NCBI RefSeq assembly: GCF_003268635.1
Contig: NZ_CP029639.1
Span: 3,421,501-3,485,500, forward strand
Direction of reading: 5' to 3'
DNA: 64,000 bases
Origin: Paenibacillus sp. DCT19
GTDB taxonomy: Bacteria > Bacillota > Bacilli > Paenibacillales > Paenibacillaceae
The first letter of the stretch is position 1. Each line of letters starts with the position of its first letter. A program made the translations under genes and the position numbers. Below are positions 46,093-56,305 of the stretch, piece after piece. Below the pieces are notes generated by a model that was given only the letters and a program-made list of their open reading frames with translations, did no database searches and was not told where the DNA came from.

Positions 46093-46416
46093 TGCCACGC
46101 CCGTTTTGCGGTACGCTTACAATTTTGTCGAAAAGGTGAAAATTAACCCTTATCTCATGTATACTATGGCTATATGGGTTTAACTAAACTTTTACACTAG
46201 AACGAAGAGGACAGAAATAACGTGGAGAAGCGAAGCGTTCGCCTTTATCCCCGGATTTCCCCTTGACAAGAGGAATCAAAAAAATCTGGGGATAACAGCG
46301 ATCGGAAGGTTGTTCTGTCATCGTAGTGGTCAGTGTAAATCATTTTTAGTTAAACATATATAGATACACCCACTTTTGAGAAAACCCAGACCATTTTTTT
46401 GGAGGAGGAAAAGCAA
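46093..46416. other. fumC leader and promoter region
   Basis: A 12-base inverted repeat with one mismatch, ATCCCCGGATTT at 46247-46258 and AAATCTGGGGAT at 46282-46293, lies in the region. A TATACT at 46160-46165 with a poor -35 may be the fumC promoter. A TTGACA at 46264-46269 inside the loop has no good -10. I see no gene here. Confidence 0.4.
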
Positions 46417-47805
46417 GTGGAATACCGCATTGAAAGAGATACACTTGGAGAAATGAAAGTACCTGCTGACAGATTATGGGGAGCTCAAACCCAACGTAGT
46501 AAAGAGAATTTTCCGATTGGGCTCGAACATATGCCAATGGAAATTATCCGCTCACTCGCTATTTTGAAGAAAAGCGCTGCGGCGAGTAACCATAAATTAG
46601 GTAAGTTGTCTGCTGCCAAAACCGATGCGATTGCATACGCTGCCGATGAGATCATCGCTGGGCGAATTGACGATCATTTTCCGCTTGTAGTATGGCAAAC
46701 GGGTAGTGGTACACAATCCAACATGAATGTGAACGAAGTTATCGCTAATCTCGGTAACCAATTGCTAGAGCAAAAGGGTAAGGAAGAACGCCTTCATCCA
46801 AACGATGATGTCAACATGTCCCAGAGCTCGAATGATACGTTCCCAACAGCGCTGCATGTCGCAGGCGTACTTGCTGTTGAAGATCAACTTTTGCCAGCGA
46901 TCGCTGTACTGAAGAAAACGTTGGCGGATAAATCCGAAGCGTTCAAAGATATCATTAAAATTGGACGTACTCACCTTCAGGATGCCACTCCGATTACATT
47001 GGGTCAGGAAATTAGCGGTTGGGAAGCGATGCTCGCGAAGAGTGAACGCATGATCCGCGAAAGTGCGCAATACATGAAGGAACTTGCGATCGGTGGTACA
47101 GCGGTAGGAACGGGTATTAATGCACATCCGGACTTTGGTGATTTCACAGCCAAAGAGATTGGCAAACATACAGGTAAAGATTTTGTATCCGCGCCGAACA
47201 AATTCCATGCCCTCACAAGCCATGATGAGGTCGTTTACGCACACGGTGCAGTAAAAGCGCTTGCAGCGGATCTCATGAAAATTGCCAACGATGTACGCTG
47301 GCTTGCGAGTGGTCCGCGTAGTGGTCTGGGTGAAATTAGCATTCCTGAGAACGAGCCAGGCAGCTCCATCATGCCAGGTAAGGTTAATCCTACGCAAAGC
47401 GAAGCGTTAACGATGGTGGTTACACAAGTCATGGGTAACGATGCAGCGATCGGATTCGCTGCGAGCCAAGGTAATTTTGAACTCAACGTATTCAAGCCGG
47501 TGATTATCTATAATTTCCTTCAATCGGTACAACTACTTGCAGACTCCATCATTGCCTTTAATGATAAGTGTGCAGTAGGCATCGAGCCTAATCTGGGTCA
47601 GATTGAACATAACCTGAACAACTCGCTAATGTTGGTTACTGCACTCAACCCGCATATCGGTTACGAGAATGCAGCAAAAATAGCGAAGCTTGCGCATAAG
47701 GAAGGCTTGTCTCTAAAAGAAGCAGCACTGCAAACCGGGTTGCTTACTGAAGAGCAGTTCAATCAGTACGTAGACCCGGCGAAGATGATCGCTCCAAAAG
47801 CTTAA
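46417..47805 (+). CDS. fumC: Fumarate hydratase, class II
   Basis: This cytosolic TCA-cycle enzyme interconverts fumarate and malate. The 462-aa protein starts at GTG behind GGAGGAGG. It shows [14 protein letters not shown] near residue 20, [15 protein letters not shown] near residue 93 for substrate binding, the SSNDTFPTA block near 138, [11 protein letters not shown] near 183 and the superfamily signature [11 protein letters not shown] near 312. The length is typical. It is a single-gene unit with a leader hairpin and a strong terminator. Class II, iron-free enzymes are the usual type in Bacillales. Confidence 0.96.
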   Translation: MEYRIERDTLGEMKVPADRLWGAQTQRSKENFPIGLEHMPMEIIRSLAILKKSAAASNHKLGKLSAAKTDAIAYAADEIIAGRIDDHFPLVVWQTGSGTQSNMNVNEVIANLGNQLLEQKGKEERLHPNDDVNMSQSSNDTFPTALHVAGVLAVEDQLLPAIAVLKKTLADKSEAFKDIIKIGRTHLQDATPITLGQEISGWEAMLAKSERMIRESAQYMKELAIGGTAVGTGINAHPDFGDFTAKEIGKHTGKDFVSAPNKFHALTSHDEVVYAHGAVKALAADLMKIANDVRWLASGPRSGLGEISIPENEPGSSIMPGKVNPTQSEALTMVVTQVMGNDAAIGFAASQGNFELNVFKPVIIYNFLQSVQLLADSIIAFNDKCAVGIEPNLGQIEHNLNNSLMLVTALNPHIGYENAAKIAKLAHKEGLSLKEAALQTGLLTEEQFNQYVDPAKMIAPKA

Positions 47806-47840
47806 GGAATGAATATATTTATGAAAAGAATGATAAGAAG

Positions 47841-47867
47841 CGACCTGTGAGAACAGGTCGTTTTTTT
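47841..47867 (+). terminator. Rho-independent terminator
   Basis: CGACCTGT pairs with ACAGGTCG across a four-base loop, followed by seven T. It ends fumC. Confidence 0.9.
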
Positions 47868-48002
47868 CTTGTGAAGAATAATAATTGATAATGCTTGTCA
47901 GCAATGTACGCATGCATATAAAATACATATGCAAGTATAATCGTATTTGTTCAAAAAGTAGCTTATAGTTATTGATTGGTTTATATCATTGGAGGTTAAG
48001 TG

Positions 48003-50768
48003 GTGCTAAAAAGGAGAAGATTCACAATACGCTCCAAAATATTAATAGGTTATCTTGTGGTTGTATTGTTATTTGGAGCCGTTCTGATAGTTCTGACAGC
48101 TCTGATTAACACATTGCAGAAAGAAAATGACTTTATCAGCCATCATGACCTGGATGTACACAATTTGACCAACTCTATTGAAAAAGCTGTTCTCGATATG
48201 GAGACAGGGCAGCGTGGATTCATGCTTACAGGAAACGAGACGTACTTAGAACCTTACATACAAGGTCTCGGCCAATGGAATTCTCATTACACTGCCCTCT
48301 ATGAATTAGTGAATGATAATCCGTCACAGCAACTCAGTCTGGAAAATATTAAGACACATATCACACGCTGGATTGAAGTAGCTGGCGAACCTTCTATTGA
48401 ACTGAAAAGGCAGGAAGATCAGGAGCAGGTACTTGCATTTTTCCAATCCGATCCTGGTAAAACCGAAATAGATCTATTAAGATCACAGCTCACGAACTTC
48501 CGAAACACAGAAATTGCTCTGACCGAAGCAAGGGTTACCGATCTGGCAGCCCGCAGCTCAACACTACTGACGGTCATGTACAGCTTGTGGGGAGTCATTG
48601 CTATACTGTCCGTTCTAGCGGCAATCGTAATCTCAGGCAATATTATAAAAACATTACGCGATGTTAAACAAACGATTAGTGAGATTTATAAAGGCGGAAA
48701 CCTCACACAACGTATCCATGTACGCACCAATGATGAGGTTGGCGACCTAGGCGATGAGACGAACAAACTGCTGGATACCGTACAAGAGCAGAATCGTACC
48801 AAAGAGCGAATTACTGAAATTGCCACGTTGATGCAGAACCCGACGACACTAGAGGGGTTGTCACGGCGGTTTCTGAATGAGCTTGCTATGCTATTAGAAA
48901 TTCCTTATAGCGTCTTATACTACTGGAAAGACAATCGACTGTTGCGTGTTGCTGCATATGCGGCTGATGGAGACAAAGAACGATCACTAGGTAAAGTTTC
49001 ACTGGCACCTGGAGAGGGGCTTGTAGGGCAAAGTGCGAATGAGCAACGGATGCTGCGCTTAAATGACCTACCGCAAAATTACATTCGTATCTCGTCCGGG
49101 CTTGGACATGCACCTGCAACATCACTTACGGTTATTCCCGTCATTTTCGAAGGAAAAACGATTGCTGTAATTGAACTTGCGTCGATGAAGCCACTACAGG
49201 ATAGCGAGATTGCACTACTCAACGAACTGATTGATATATTTGGTGTATCGCTTCATTCGACAGTGACGCGTATGGAACTGCAGCAGTTGTATGATGAGTC
49301 GCAGGTTCTCAATGAAGAGTTACAGGCACAGTCTGAGAAGCTTCAGGTGCAAACGGAAGAAATGTTATCACAGACAGAGGAGCTTCAGATGCAGACCGAA
49401 GAGCTGCACATGCTAAATGAGCGTCTAGAAGAACAAAAGAATGTAGCTGAGTCCTCAGCTAGTGAACTAGCTGAAGTTGCCGATCAATTACGCACTAGCT
49501 CAGGGTACAAATCCGAGTTCCTTGCCAATATGTCTCATGAACTACGTACTCCGCTCAACAGTATGTTAATACTTTCTGAAATTCTGGCAGAGAACAAAAA
49601 TCAGCATTTAAATAAAGAAGAGCAGAAATACGCATCCGTGATCCATGCATCAGGCAAAGACTTGCTTAATCTGATTAATGACATACTCGATCTGTCCAAA
49701 GTCGAAGCTGGCGAGATGGAAGTCGACTTTAATGACGTATATCTGGACAGTTTGCCGGAGATGATGAATCAATATTTCTTAAAAATAGCTGAGCAAAAGG
49801 GAATTGATTTCCGCATCCAGTTGCACAGCAATCTCCCAGAAACGATTATCTCTGACGAGATGCGTTTGCATCAGATTCTTAGAAACTTACTCTCGAATGC
49901 GTTTAAGTTTACGAAACAGGGTGAAGTTGCTCTTACCATTTCCAGAGTGAATTTACCAAGTGCAATGAATAAGGGACAAGAAGACGAAGTTATCGCGTTC
50001 TCGGTTAGTGATACAGGGATCGGTATTGCAGAACATAAGCTGGTACAGATCTTTGATGCGTTCAAGCAGGCGGATGGAGATACAGCGCGGAAGTATGGCG
50101 GAACAGGTCTAGGACTTTCCATTTCCCAATCACTAGCGAGTTTGTTGGGAGGTTCCATCTCGGCAACGAGCCGGGAAGGGGAGGGAAGTGTATTTACGTT
50201 GTTCCTACCGCTGCATTACGATGAACAAGAAGATGTATATGATTCCAGACTCTTCACAAACGAGGTGGCTTCAACGATACCTCAGCTTCCGGACAATACA
50301 TCTTCAAGAGTGCCACACACTTCGTCTGACATATCACCCAATGAGATGTTGTTAACACCTTTGGAAGAGTCACTGCTGCGCGGACGTCAGGTGCTTGTTG
50401 TAGATGATGATATTCGCAACGTGTATGCGTTAGCTAACGCTTTAGAACAGTACGATATGCGTGTGATCACTGCTCAGAACGGCTACGAATGCCTCGAAAT
50501 GCTGGAAAGTGGTGAGGCCAAGCCTGATATCATTATGATGGATATTATGATGCCAGAATTGGACGGATACGAAACTACACGCCAGATTCGAAACAGATTA
50601 AATCTGACGAGTCTGCCCATCATCGCGTTAACAGCGAAGGCAATGAAAGAGGATCGTGACAAATGTCTGGCTGCAGGAGCGTCGGATTACATCAGTAAAC
50701 CGTTAAATATGAAAGAGGTTATATCTCGGATGAAATTATGGCTGAGCCATGAACCGCTCGGAATATAA
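48003..50768 (+). CDS. Hybrid sensor histidine kinase/response regulator (CHASE3-HAMP-GAF-HisKA-HATPase-REC)
   Basis: This 921-aa multidomain sensor has a first membrane helix at residues 12-35, a CHASE3 extracellular domain (METGQRGFMLTGNETYLEPY near 65), a second helix near 190, HAMP to about 265, a GAF domain at about 270-420 and a Gln/Glu-rich coiled coil to 495. HisKA follows with ANMSHELRTPLNS (His near 512), HATPase with DTGIGIAE and GTGLGLS, and a receiver domain from 795 with DDD, phospho-Asp in MMDIMMPE (near 847) and SKP. It can autophosphorylate and transfer to its own receiver. GTG 48003 is preferred over 48000 by spacing from GGAGG. Its partner is not adjacent. Confidence 0.93.
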   Translation: MLKRRRFTIRSKILIGYLVVVLLFGAVLIVLTALINTLQKENDFISHHDLDVHNLTNSIEKAVLDMETGQRGFMLTGNETYLEPYIQGLGQWNSHYTALYELVNDNPSQQLSLENIKTHITRWIEVAGEPSIELKRQEDQEQVLAFFQSDPGKTEIDLLRSQLTNFRNTEIALTEARVTDLAARSSTLLTVMYSLWGVIAILSVLAAIVISGNIIKTLRDVKQTISEIYKGGNLTQRIHVRTNDEVGDLGDETNKLLDTVQEQNRTKERITEIATLMQNPTTLEGLSRRFLNELAMLLEIPYSVLYYWKDNRLLRVAAYAADGDKERSLGKVSLAPGEGLVGQSANEQRMLRLNDLPQNYIRISSGLGHAPATSLTVIPVIFEGKTIAVIELASMKPLQDSEIALLNELIDIFGVSLHSTVTRMELQQLYDESQVLNEELQAQSEKLQVQTEEMLSQTEELQMQTEELHMLNERLEEQKNVAESSASELAEVADQLRTSSGYKSEFLANMSHELRTPLNSMLILSEILAENKNQHLNKEEQKYASVIHASGKDLLNLINDILDLSKVEAGEMEVDFNDVYLDSLPEMMNQYFLKIAEQKGIDFRIQLHSNLPETIISDEMRLHQILRNLLSNAFKFTKQGEVALTISRVNLPSAMNKGQEDEVIAFSVSDTGIGIAEHKLVQIFDAFKQADGDTARKYGGTGLGLSISQSLASLLGGSISATSREGEGSVFTLFLPLHYDEQEDVYDSRLFTNEVASTIPQLPDNTSSRVPHTSSDISPNEMLLTPLEESLLRGRQVLVVDDDIRNVYALANALEQYDMRVITAQNGYECLEMLESGEAKPDIIMMDIMMPELDGYETTRQIRNRLNLTSLPIIALTAKAMKEDRDKCLAAGASDYISKPLNMKEVISRMKLWLSHEPLGI

Positions 50769-50814
50769 ATTGTTTTTTAAGTTTAAGGTATCATGATTCA
50801 TAAAAAACATCTTT

Positions 50815-50873
50815 AAACCCATGAACATGGTGTAGCGTAAGCTTCCCATCGAGTCATGGGTTTTATTTTTTTT
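50815..50873 (+). terminator. Rho-independent terminator
   Basis: AAACCCATGA pairs with TCATGGGTTT with a long loop, and a T-rich tail follows. It separates the sensor kinase from the purine cluster. Confidence 0.78.
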
Positions 50874-51042
50874 AGATGTAAGCTATTTCCAAGACAATGA
50901 TGTTATAATACTTAACAACAAATATGGTTTTTTATGAAGATGTGCTACAGAAGAAGTGGAAAACTACATTTTGACTCATGAAAAAGAAATATATATTCAG
51001 ATTATTTAACCTTTATTGTTATATATATGGGAGGTCATGTCC

Positions 51043-52650
51043 ATGCAACTTACGGTAAAAGAAGCTTTGCAGGTATATCCTTTGTCCGAAGCGAAATTGG
51101 TCGCAGGTGGAGAGGGAACTTCACGGATGATGAAATCCGTCAATGTCATGGACGCTCCAGATATCGCGGATTGGATTAAATCAGGAGAGTTGTTATTCAC
51201 CACAGCTTTTATTATGAAAGACAATGAAACGGATGCCCTTCATCTGATGCGTAAATTGAATGAACGTGGCTGTGCAGGCCTTGGGATTAAGCTTGGGCGT
51301 TTCTGGAATTGTATTCCACAGGGCATTATTGAAGAAGCGGATCGCTTACGTCTGCCACTACTTGAACTTCCGTTTCAATTCACGTTCTCAGATCAGATGA
51401 ATGCCTTGTTCAAAGTAGAGCACGAGCGAACTCATCGCTTGCTGCATGAGGTGGTACAGAAGCAGAAGAAGCTCATGCATTTTGCACTGCAACAACAGGA
51501 GCACCGGAATGTATTTGCAGAGATTGCGACCGTACTAAATTACCCGATTGCTGTAATCGGGTCTCGCGGACATGTATTATACGGCAGTGATGGAATAGCG
51601 GGTGATGCTATTGCTCAAGGTTGGCCGTGGAAATCCATTATGCACCGTGTGAAGTGGAACCAAGGTAGTTGTCATCGTGTACCGATCAAGCAAAGCGATG
51701 AGCAATACGGATTTTTGCTTGTATTCACGGATTCTGCCCTCTCGCTGCGAGCGGAGGAAGAGTTGTTTCAGCAAGCCGCAGATGTACTCGCGTTTTATAT
51801 GGATATGACATATCGCGAACATATTAATCCAACAGTGCAGGACGAGATGCGTACGTTGCTCACACAATACTTGGAACATAAGTTAAGTGTTGAAGAATTA
51901 ACGAAGCTGAGTGAAAACAAGGGTATACATCTCTTCCAAGGCACATATCAGTGTGTATTGATTACACTTGAACCTTCCGTTTTTGCAGAGGGCAAACTGT
52001 TGAAACAAATTCATCGTGAGCTGCAATATAATCCGTTAATGCAATTTACGGCATCCCAGCACTTTCAGATCGAAGATGCTATTCTGTCTATCTATACCTG
52101 CCCTACGGGTCGGGATTACGGTGAGGAATTATCTAGTTTTCTGCTTAGTCGATTCGCAGACGTGCTGAAAGCACAAGAGGTCAAAGGGGAATCCTCCCCA
52201 CGGTTCTGGATTTCCAAAATGAAGCATGAACCGAAGTCACTCCGTGAAGCATACCAGGAATGTTTGGATACACGTCAGCTGGCGCGTCGATTCGGGATGA
52301 AGGATCGTGCCCTTCAGTTTGAAATGCTGGAATTCGCCTATGTGTTTCAATACGTACCGGATAACATTATGGAGAATTATTGCAACAAAGTATTGGAGCC
52401 GTTATTAGCAAGAGAAGGAGACCCTAATCAGGTCTTGATGAATACACTGGAATCTTTCATTGAAAATGATGGATTAATTAACGAAGCGGCTAAGCAGCTG
52501 TTTGTACACCGGAATACAGTAACCTACCGGATGGAGAAGGTTAGCAGTTTGCTGCAGATGGACTTTAAGAAAACGAATGATCTCCTCAAATTAAAGCTGG
52601 TATTCACGTTCCGTAAGTTTATTCGTGATAAGACCACGATTAGGGGTTAA
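51043..52650 (+). CDS. pucR: PucR-family transcriptional regulator of purine catabolism
   Basis: This 535-aa regulator has the N-terminal PucR domain (residues 1-125, with LTVKEAL and a TTAF segment near 56), a central region related to the CdaR/GGDEF-like domain, and a C-terminal HTH_30 helix-turn-helix (EAAKQLFVHRNTVTYRMEKV near residue 490). PucR of Bacillus responds to a purine breakdown product and controls xanthine dehydrogenase, uricase and allantoin genes. The start at 51043 follows GGGAGGTCATG. It is the first gene of the purine cluster and has its own terminator, so it is transcribed separately from pucL. Confidence 0.9.
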   Translation: MQLTVKEALQVYPLSEAKLVAGGEGTSRMMKSVNVMDAPDIADWIKSGELLFTTAFIMKDNETDALHLMRKLNERGCAGLGIKLGRFWNCIPQGIIEEADRLRLPLLELPFQFTFSDQMNALFKVEHERTHRLLHEVVQKQKKLMHFALQQQEHRNVFAEIATVLNYPIAVIGSRGHVLYGSDGIAGDAIAQGWPWKSIMHRVKWNQGSCHRVPIKQSDEQYGFLLVFTDSALSLRAEEELFQQAADVLAFYMDMTYREHINPTVQDEMRTLLTQYLEHKLSVEELTKLSENKGIHLFQGTYQCVLITLEPSVFAEGKLLKQIHRELQYNPLMQFTASQHFQIEDAILSIYTCPTGRDYGEELSSFLLSRFADVLKAQEVKGESSPRFWISKMKHEPKSLREAYQECLDTRQLARRFGMKDRALQFEMLEFAYVFQYVPDNIMENYCNKVLEPLLAREGDPNQVLMNTLESFIENDGLINEAAKQLFVHRNTVTYRMEKVSSLLQMDFKKTNDLLKLKLVFTFRKFIRDKTTIRG

Positions 52651-52706
52651 GCGAACCTGGATTAACGTTGTGCAATATTCCAATAGGATAATTCCTTACA
52701 TCAATT

Positions 52707-52738
52707 ACCGTAATCTCTAGAGAGGTTACGGTTTTTTT
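52707..52738 (+). terminator. Rho-independent terminator
   Basis: ACCGTAATCT pairs with AGAGGTTACGGT with a small loop, and seven T follow. It ends pucR. Confidence 0.85.
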
Positions 52739-52897
52739 GTATTTTCCAACTATGATTAAGATGCATTCCGTGCATTACAACCAAATTACAAACTTCATGT
52801 TATGTTATATGACAAAAGTGCGTCAATATCATTGCTGGGTGATAGGGCGATACGTAAAATAAAGAACAACAATTCACAGTAGACCGGAGGTTATCAC

Positions 52898-54412
52898 ATG
52901 AGCGACTTCATTAAACTCGTAAACAACTGGTCTATCACGCAGTTTGTGCATACGTTTGGCGGTTTATTTGAGGAATCACCTTGGGTGGCAGAGCTTTCAT
53001 GGCCAACAAGGCCATTCGATTCATTTGAACAGATGATGAAAGTTATGACGAGCATGGTTTTGGTTTCAAACGAGGACGTACAGCTACAACTGTTGCGCAA
53101 ACACCCTGATCTTGGAGCTAGAATTCGTATGAGTAACCATTCGGTGAAGGAACAGTCCGGGGCTGGTCTTGATCATTTAACCGAGGCGCAATACAACGAG
53201 CTCCGAGAATTAAATCGAGAATATACAAGCCGGTTCGGCTTTCCTTTTATATTGGCAGTGAAGGGTCATACAGCAGATTCAATTCTAGAAGCCATCCGGC
53301 AACGTAATCGCCGTAGTCCAGAAGAGGAGTTCCATTCGGCACTCAAAGAGGTTTTCAAAATTGCTTCAATTCGTTTGGAGCAATGGATAGATCAGATGGG
53401 GGATGAACATGAATTGGTCGTTCGAACTGCGAAGACGCAGCAAAGAACGATGTATTGCGGTAAGGGGGACATCTGGGTCTATCGTTCCTATGCAAAACCG
53501 TTAACTGGAATACAGGTAATACCTGAATCTCCCTTTGCGGGAAGGAGTAATGTTTTATTCGGGGTGAATGTGAAAGTCGCGATACAAGGTGATCATTTAT
53601 TACCTTCTTTTGCTGAAGCGAATCATTCCGACACACTTACGTCCGAAGCTATGAATCAGTTCGTTCTTAAGCATGCTGCCGAATACACCGGCGCTACAAT
53701 GGAGGGGTTTCTCGCATACGTTAGTGAGCGATTTCTTGTAACCTATCCGCAGATTAGCAAGATTCAGATGACGGGAGATCAGATCCTTTTTGAGGATACT
53801 TTAATTCACACAGAAGGTCGTTATCGAGCCAGTGACCTCGTATATCGTTATTCACAGAATGATCGAGCTACGGCGGCGATTGAAGCACAACATGTCGGTA
53901 ATCGCGTAGAGTTGAACAATCAGTTCAGCGGTATTGCAGATCTTAAGCTCATCAAGGTTCAAGGTGGTGAATTAACAGATCTTACAAGTGAAACCGACAC
54001 AGCATCGGCAGAATTAGCACGTAGTCCACTTGCTCTTTATCTGAATGTGAATTGGCGTTATGAAGATCCAAGAGATGGGATACATGATGAACGGGGACGT
54101 TACGTTCCTGCGGAGCAAGTGAGAGATGTAGCTGCTGCTGCATTTCATGATTGTACATCGGCTTCGATTCAACATCTGCTGTATCAGATTGGACGCCGTT
54201 TGCTAAGTCGATTTGATCAATTGTCTGAGGTGTCCTTTGAATCCAATAGCCGGACATGGGTGGAAGCTGTAAGCGAAAATCAGGAAAGTGAGAGTTCTCA
54301 TAAGTACGCTGTATATACAGAGCCTAACCCTTCATATGGATTTCAGGGTTTCTCCATGACACGAGACGATCTTGAGATTCGTCCAATCACCTCCAAGAAA
54401 GAAGGTGCATGA
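52898..54412 (+). CDS. pucL: Bifunctional OHCU decarboxylase/urate oxidase
   Basis: This 504-aa enzyme fuses two steps of urate breakdown. Residues 1-165 form the 2-oxo-4-hydroxy-4-carboxy-5-ureidoimidazoline decarboxylase domain (FEESPWVAE, LLRKHPDLG with the active-site His, and FPFILAVKGH). Residues 170-495 form the factor-independent urate oxidase (GKGDIWVYRSY, FGVNVKVAI, HSDTLTSEAMN, GFQGFSMTRDD). Together with PucM it yields S-allantoin from urate. The start follows CCGGAGGTT, and the stop overlaps the PucM start by four bases, which couples their synthesis. The same fusion occurs in Bacillus subtilis. Expression should be under PucR and nitrogen control. Confidence 0.95.
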   Translation: MSDFIKLVNNWSITQFVHTFGGLFEESPWVAELSWPTRPFDSFEQMMKVMTSMVLVSNEDVQLQLLRKHPDLGARIRMSNHSVKEQSGAGLDHLTEAQYNELRELNREYTSRFGFPFILAVKGHTADSILEAIRQRNRRSPEEEFHSALKEVFKIASIRLEQWIDQMGDEHELVVRTAKTQQRTMYCGKGDIWVYRSYAKPLTGIQVIPESPFAGRSNVLFGVNVKVAIQGDHLLPSFAEANHSDTLTSEAMNQFVLKHAAEYTGATMEGFLAYVSERFLVTYPQISKIQMTGDQILFEDTLIHTEGRYRASDLVYRYSQNDRATAAIEAQHVGNRVELNNQFSGIADLKLIKVQGGELTDLTSETDTASAELARSPLALYLNVNWRYEDPRDGIHDERGRYVPAEQVRDVAAAAFHDCTSASIQHLLYQIGRRLLSRFDQLSEVSFESNSRTWVEAVSENQESESSHKYAVYTEPNPSYGFQGFSMTRDDLEIRPITSKKEGA

Positions 54413-54792
54413 TGACTAAAGCGTCTGCAGGACGAATTACTACACATGTATTAGATACATCCAGAGGCATTCCTGCTGATGGGGTTGCAATTGAATTGTA
54501 TGCCCTAACCTGGGATGAAGACAAGGAAATTAGAACCAAGATTGCAGAATCCATCACCAACCTCGACGGAAGATTAGACCCCCCACTGATCGGGAACGGC
54601 GAACTGAGTAAAGGAATTTATGAGATTCAGTTCAATGTCGAGAACTATTATGCACAGCGACCTTTGGAAGAAATGGGGCAACCGTTATGGGGAGTTGTGC
54701 CGATTCGATTCACGGTATCGGATGCAACAATCCATTATCATATTCCGCTGTTAATAGCTCCAGGTGGCTACAGTACATACCGAGGAAGCTAA
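54409..54792 (+). CDS. pucM: 5-hydroxyisourate hydrolase
   Basis: This 127-aa transthyretin-like enzyme opens 5-hydroxyisourate, the product of urate oxidase. Both family signatures are present: HVLDTSRGIPADGV near residue 12 and the C-terminal YSTYRGS, and a central RLDPP segment. The length is normal. The start (ATG, with a second ATG next) overlaps the PucL stop, so the two are made together. A hundred bases of non-coding sequence follow before the M20 gene. Confidence 0.95.
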   Translation: MMTKASAGRITTHVLDTSRGIPADGVAIELYALTWDEDKEIRTKIAESITNLDGRLDPPLIGNGELSKGIYEIQFNVENYYAQRPLEEMGQPLWGVVPIRFTVSDATIHYHIPLLIAPGGYSTYRGS

Positions 54793-54898
54793 CGTTGCAA
54801 AGTTAATACGCATTACAACAACGGGATGAAGCGAACCGCTTTGGGCCGATTTATTCAGCCAGGGTATGTGGTCTAAGACGTATTACAGAGGGGGTTGA

Positions 54899-56215
54899 AT
54901 GATGACAGAATTTGACGTTCAACCACAACCAGGGGCGGATAAGACCAATATGTCTTTACCTGAATTGGAGCTTGTAGAATTACAAGCTATGCTGGATTGG
55001 CTGTCCACCTACGGAGCGGATTCACAGGGTGGCGTCACACGATTATTGTATGACAATGCTTGGTCTGAAGCACAGCATGCCTTAGCCAAACAGATGACAG
55101 AGAAGGGATTAGTTCCAGCGTTCGATCAAGCAGGCAATTTATATGGAACGTTAAGCAGTAAGGAATCGGTATCTTCGGCTCAGGATGGAGTAGCTACCTA
55201 CCCCATTGTTACTGGTTCTCATATAGATTCAGTAGTCCATGGCGGCAAATATGATGGAGCTTATGGTATTGTCGCCGGCATCCTTGCGCTTGAATACTTA
55301 CACAAGCACTTCGGCAGACCGAAGCGGACACTACAGGTGGTATCACTCTGCGAAGAAGAAGGCAGCCGATTTCCCTTTGCATACTGGGGATCGAGGAGCA
55401 TAACCGGTGTGACAACATTGGAGGAAGTTCAGTACCTGCTTGATCAACAGGGAGTATCCTTCTCGGAAGCGATCTCGGGGGCTGGCTTTGGACCAGATCG
55501 TGGCTTGAAGCCTGCTGCCCAAACCTATGGTGCATTTATTGAACTTCATATTGAACAGGGTCAAGTATTGGAACGAAACTCGTGTTCGATTGGGATTGTA
55601 TCCGATATCGTAGGACAGAGACGATACAGCATTACGGTTAAAGGTGAGGCGAACCATGCGGGTACTACACCTATGTCATGGCGCAAAGATGCGCTGGCGG
55701 GTGCAGCCGACATGATTGTTGCGGTTCGAAGGATTGCCCTGCAGACAGGCGAACCGTTCGTGGCTACGGTGGGTCGAATCACGGCAGAGCCGGGCGTGGG
55801 CAATGTTGTTGCCGCCAAAGCTACATTCTCCCTTGATATTCGACATGTCAGACAAGAGATCTTAGATCGTTGTTGGCAAGAGATGTTACAGACATTTAGC
55901 CGTATTGCTGGTGAAGAACACCTTCGTTTGGAATGGGATGAACACCTCTCAGTTACACCAACCCCCATGAATGAGAAGATCCGGCAAGATATCCAGGAGA
56001 TCTGTGAACGTGAGCAAATATCTTATTTGCATATGCCCAGCGGGGCAGGACATGATTCACAAATTTTCCAGTCCGCCTGTCCAACGGCGATGATTTTTGT
56101 GCCAAGTCAACAGGGCATTAGCCACAATCCCCGTGAATTTACAACTGAAGCGGATTTGATGAATGGTTTTAGGGTACTTGTTCGTTTGCTCTATAAGTAT
56201 GGCTATGAGGATTGA
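54899..56215 (+). CDS. allC: Allantoate amidohydrolase-like M20-family hydrolase
   Basis: This 438-aa metal-dependent hydrolase belongs to the M20 branch with allantoate amidohydrolase, ureidoglycolate hydrolase and N-carbamoyl amino-acid hydrolase. The first metal ligand is in GSHIDSVVHGGKYDG near residue 100, followed by the CEEEGSRF block with the catalytic Glu and ligand, then a HIEQGQVLE segment and a dimerisation region with EANHAGTTPMSWRKDA near residue 250. The last ligand is in SGAGHDSQIF. Context in a urate-to-allantoin cluster makes allantoate the likely substrate. The start follows GAGGGGGTTG. It releases ammonia and ureidoglycine-type products; no allantoinase is in the window. 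Confidence 0.85.
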   Translation: MMTEFDVQPQPGADKTNMSLPELELVELQAMLDWLSTYGADSQGGVTRLLYDNAWSEAQHALAKQMTEKGLVPAFDQAGNLYGTLSSKESVSSAQDGVATYPIVTGSHIDSVVHGGKYDGAYGIVAGILALEYLHKHFGRPKRTLQVVSLCEEEGSRFPFAYWGSRSITGVTTLEEVQYLLDQQGVSFSEAISGAGFGPDRGLKPAAQTYGAFIELHIEQGQVLERNSCSIGIVSDIVGQRRYSITVKGEANHAGTTPMSWRKDALAGAADMIVAVRRIALQTGEPFVATVGRITAEPGVGNVVAAKATFSLDIRHVRQEILDRCWQEMLQTFSRIAGEEHLRLEWDEHLSVTPTPMNEKIRQDIQEICEREQISYLHMPSGAGHDSQIFQSACPTAMIFVPSQQGISHNPREFTTEADLMNGFRVLVRLLYKYGYED

Positions 56216-56305
56216 GTGACATATCGTTGTAGCTTTTGCAAGTAGGTGGAGCCATATAGGCGCAGAGACGGAGCTACATTTTTATAGTGGGAAAGGAGGA
56301 ATTTT

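Noticed and set aside
52741..52897. PucR binding box upstream of pucL
   Set aside because: A TTGGTT core exists on the minus strand near 52780, but the flanks do not match the Bacillus consensus well enough.
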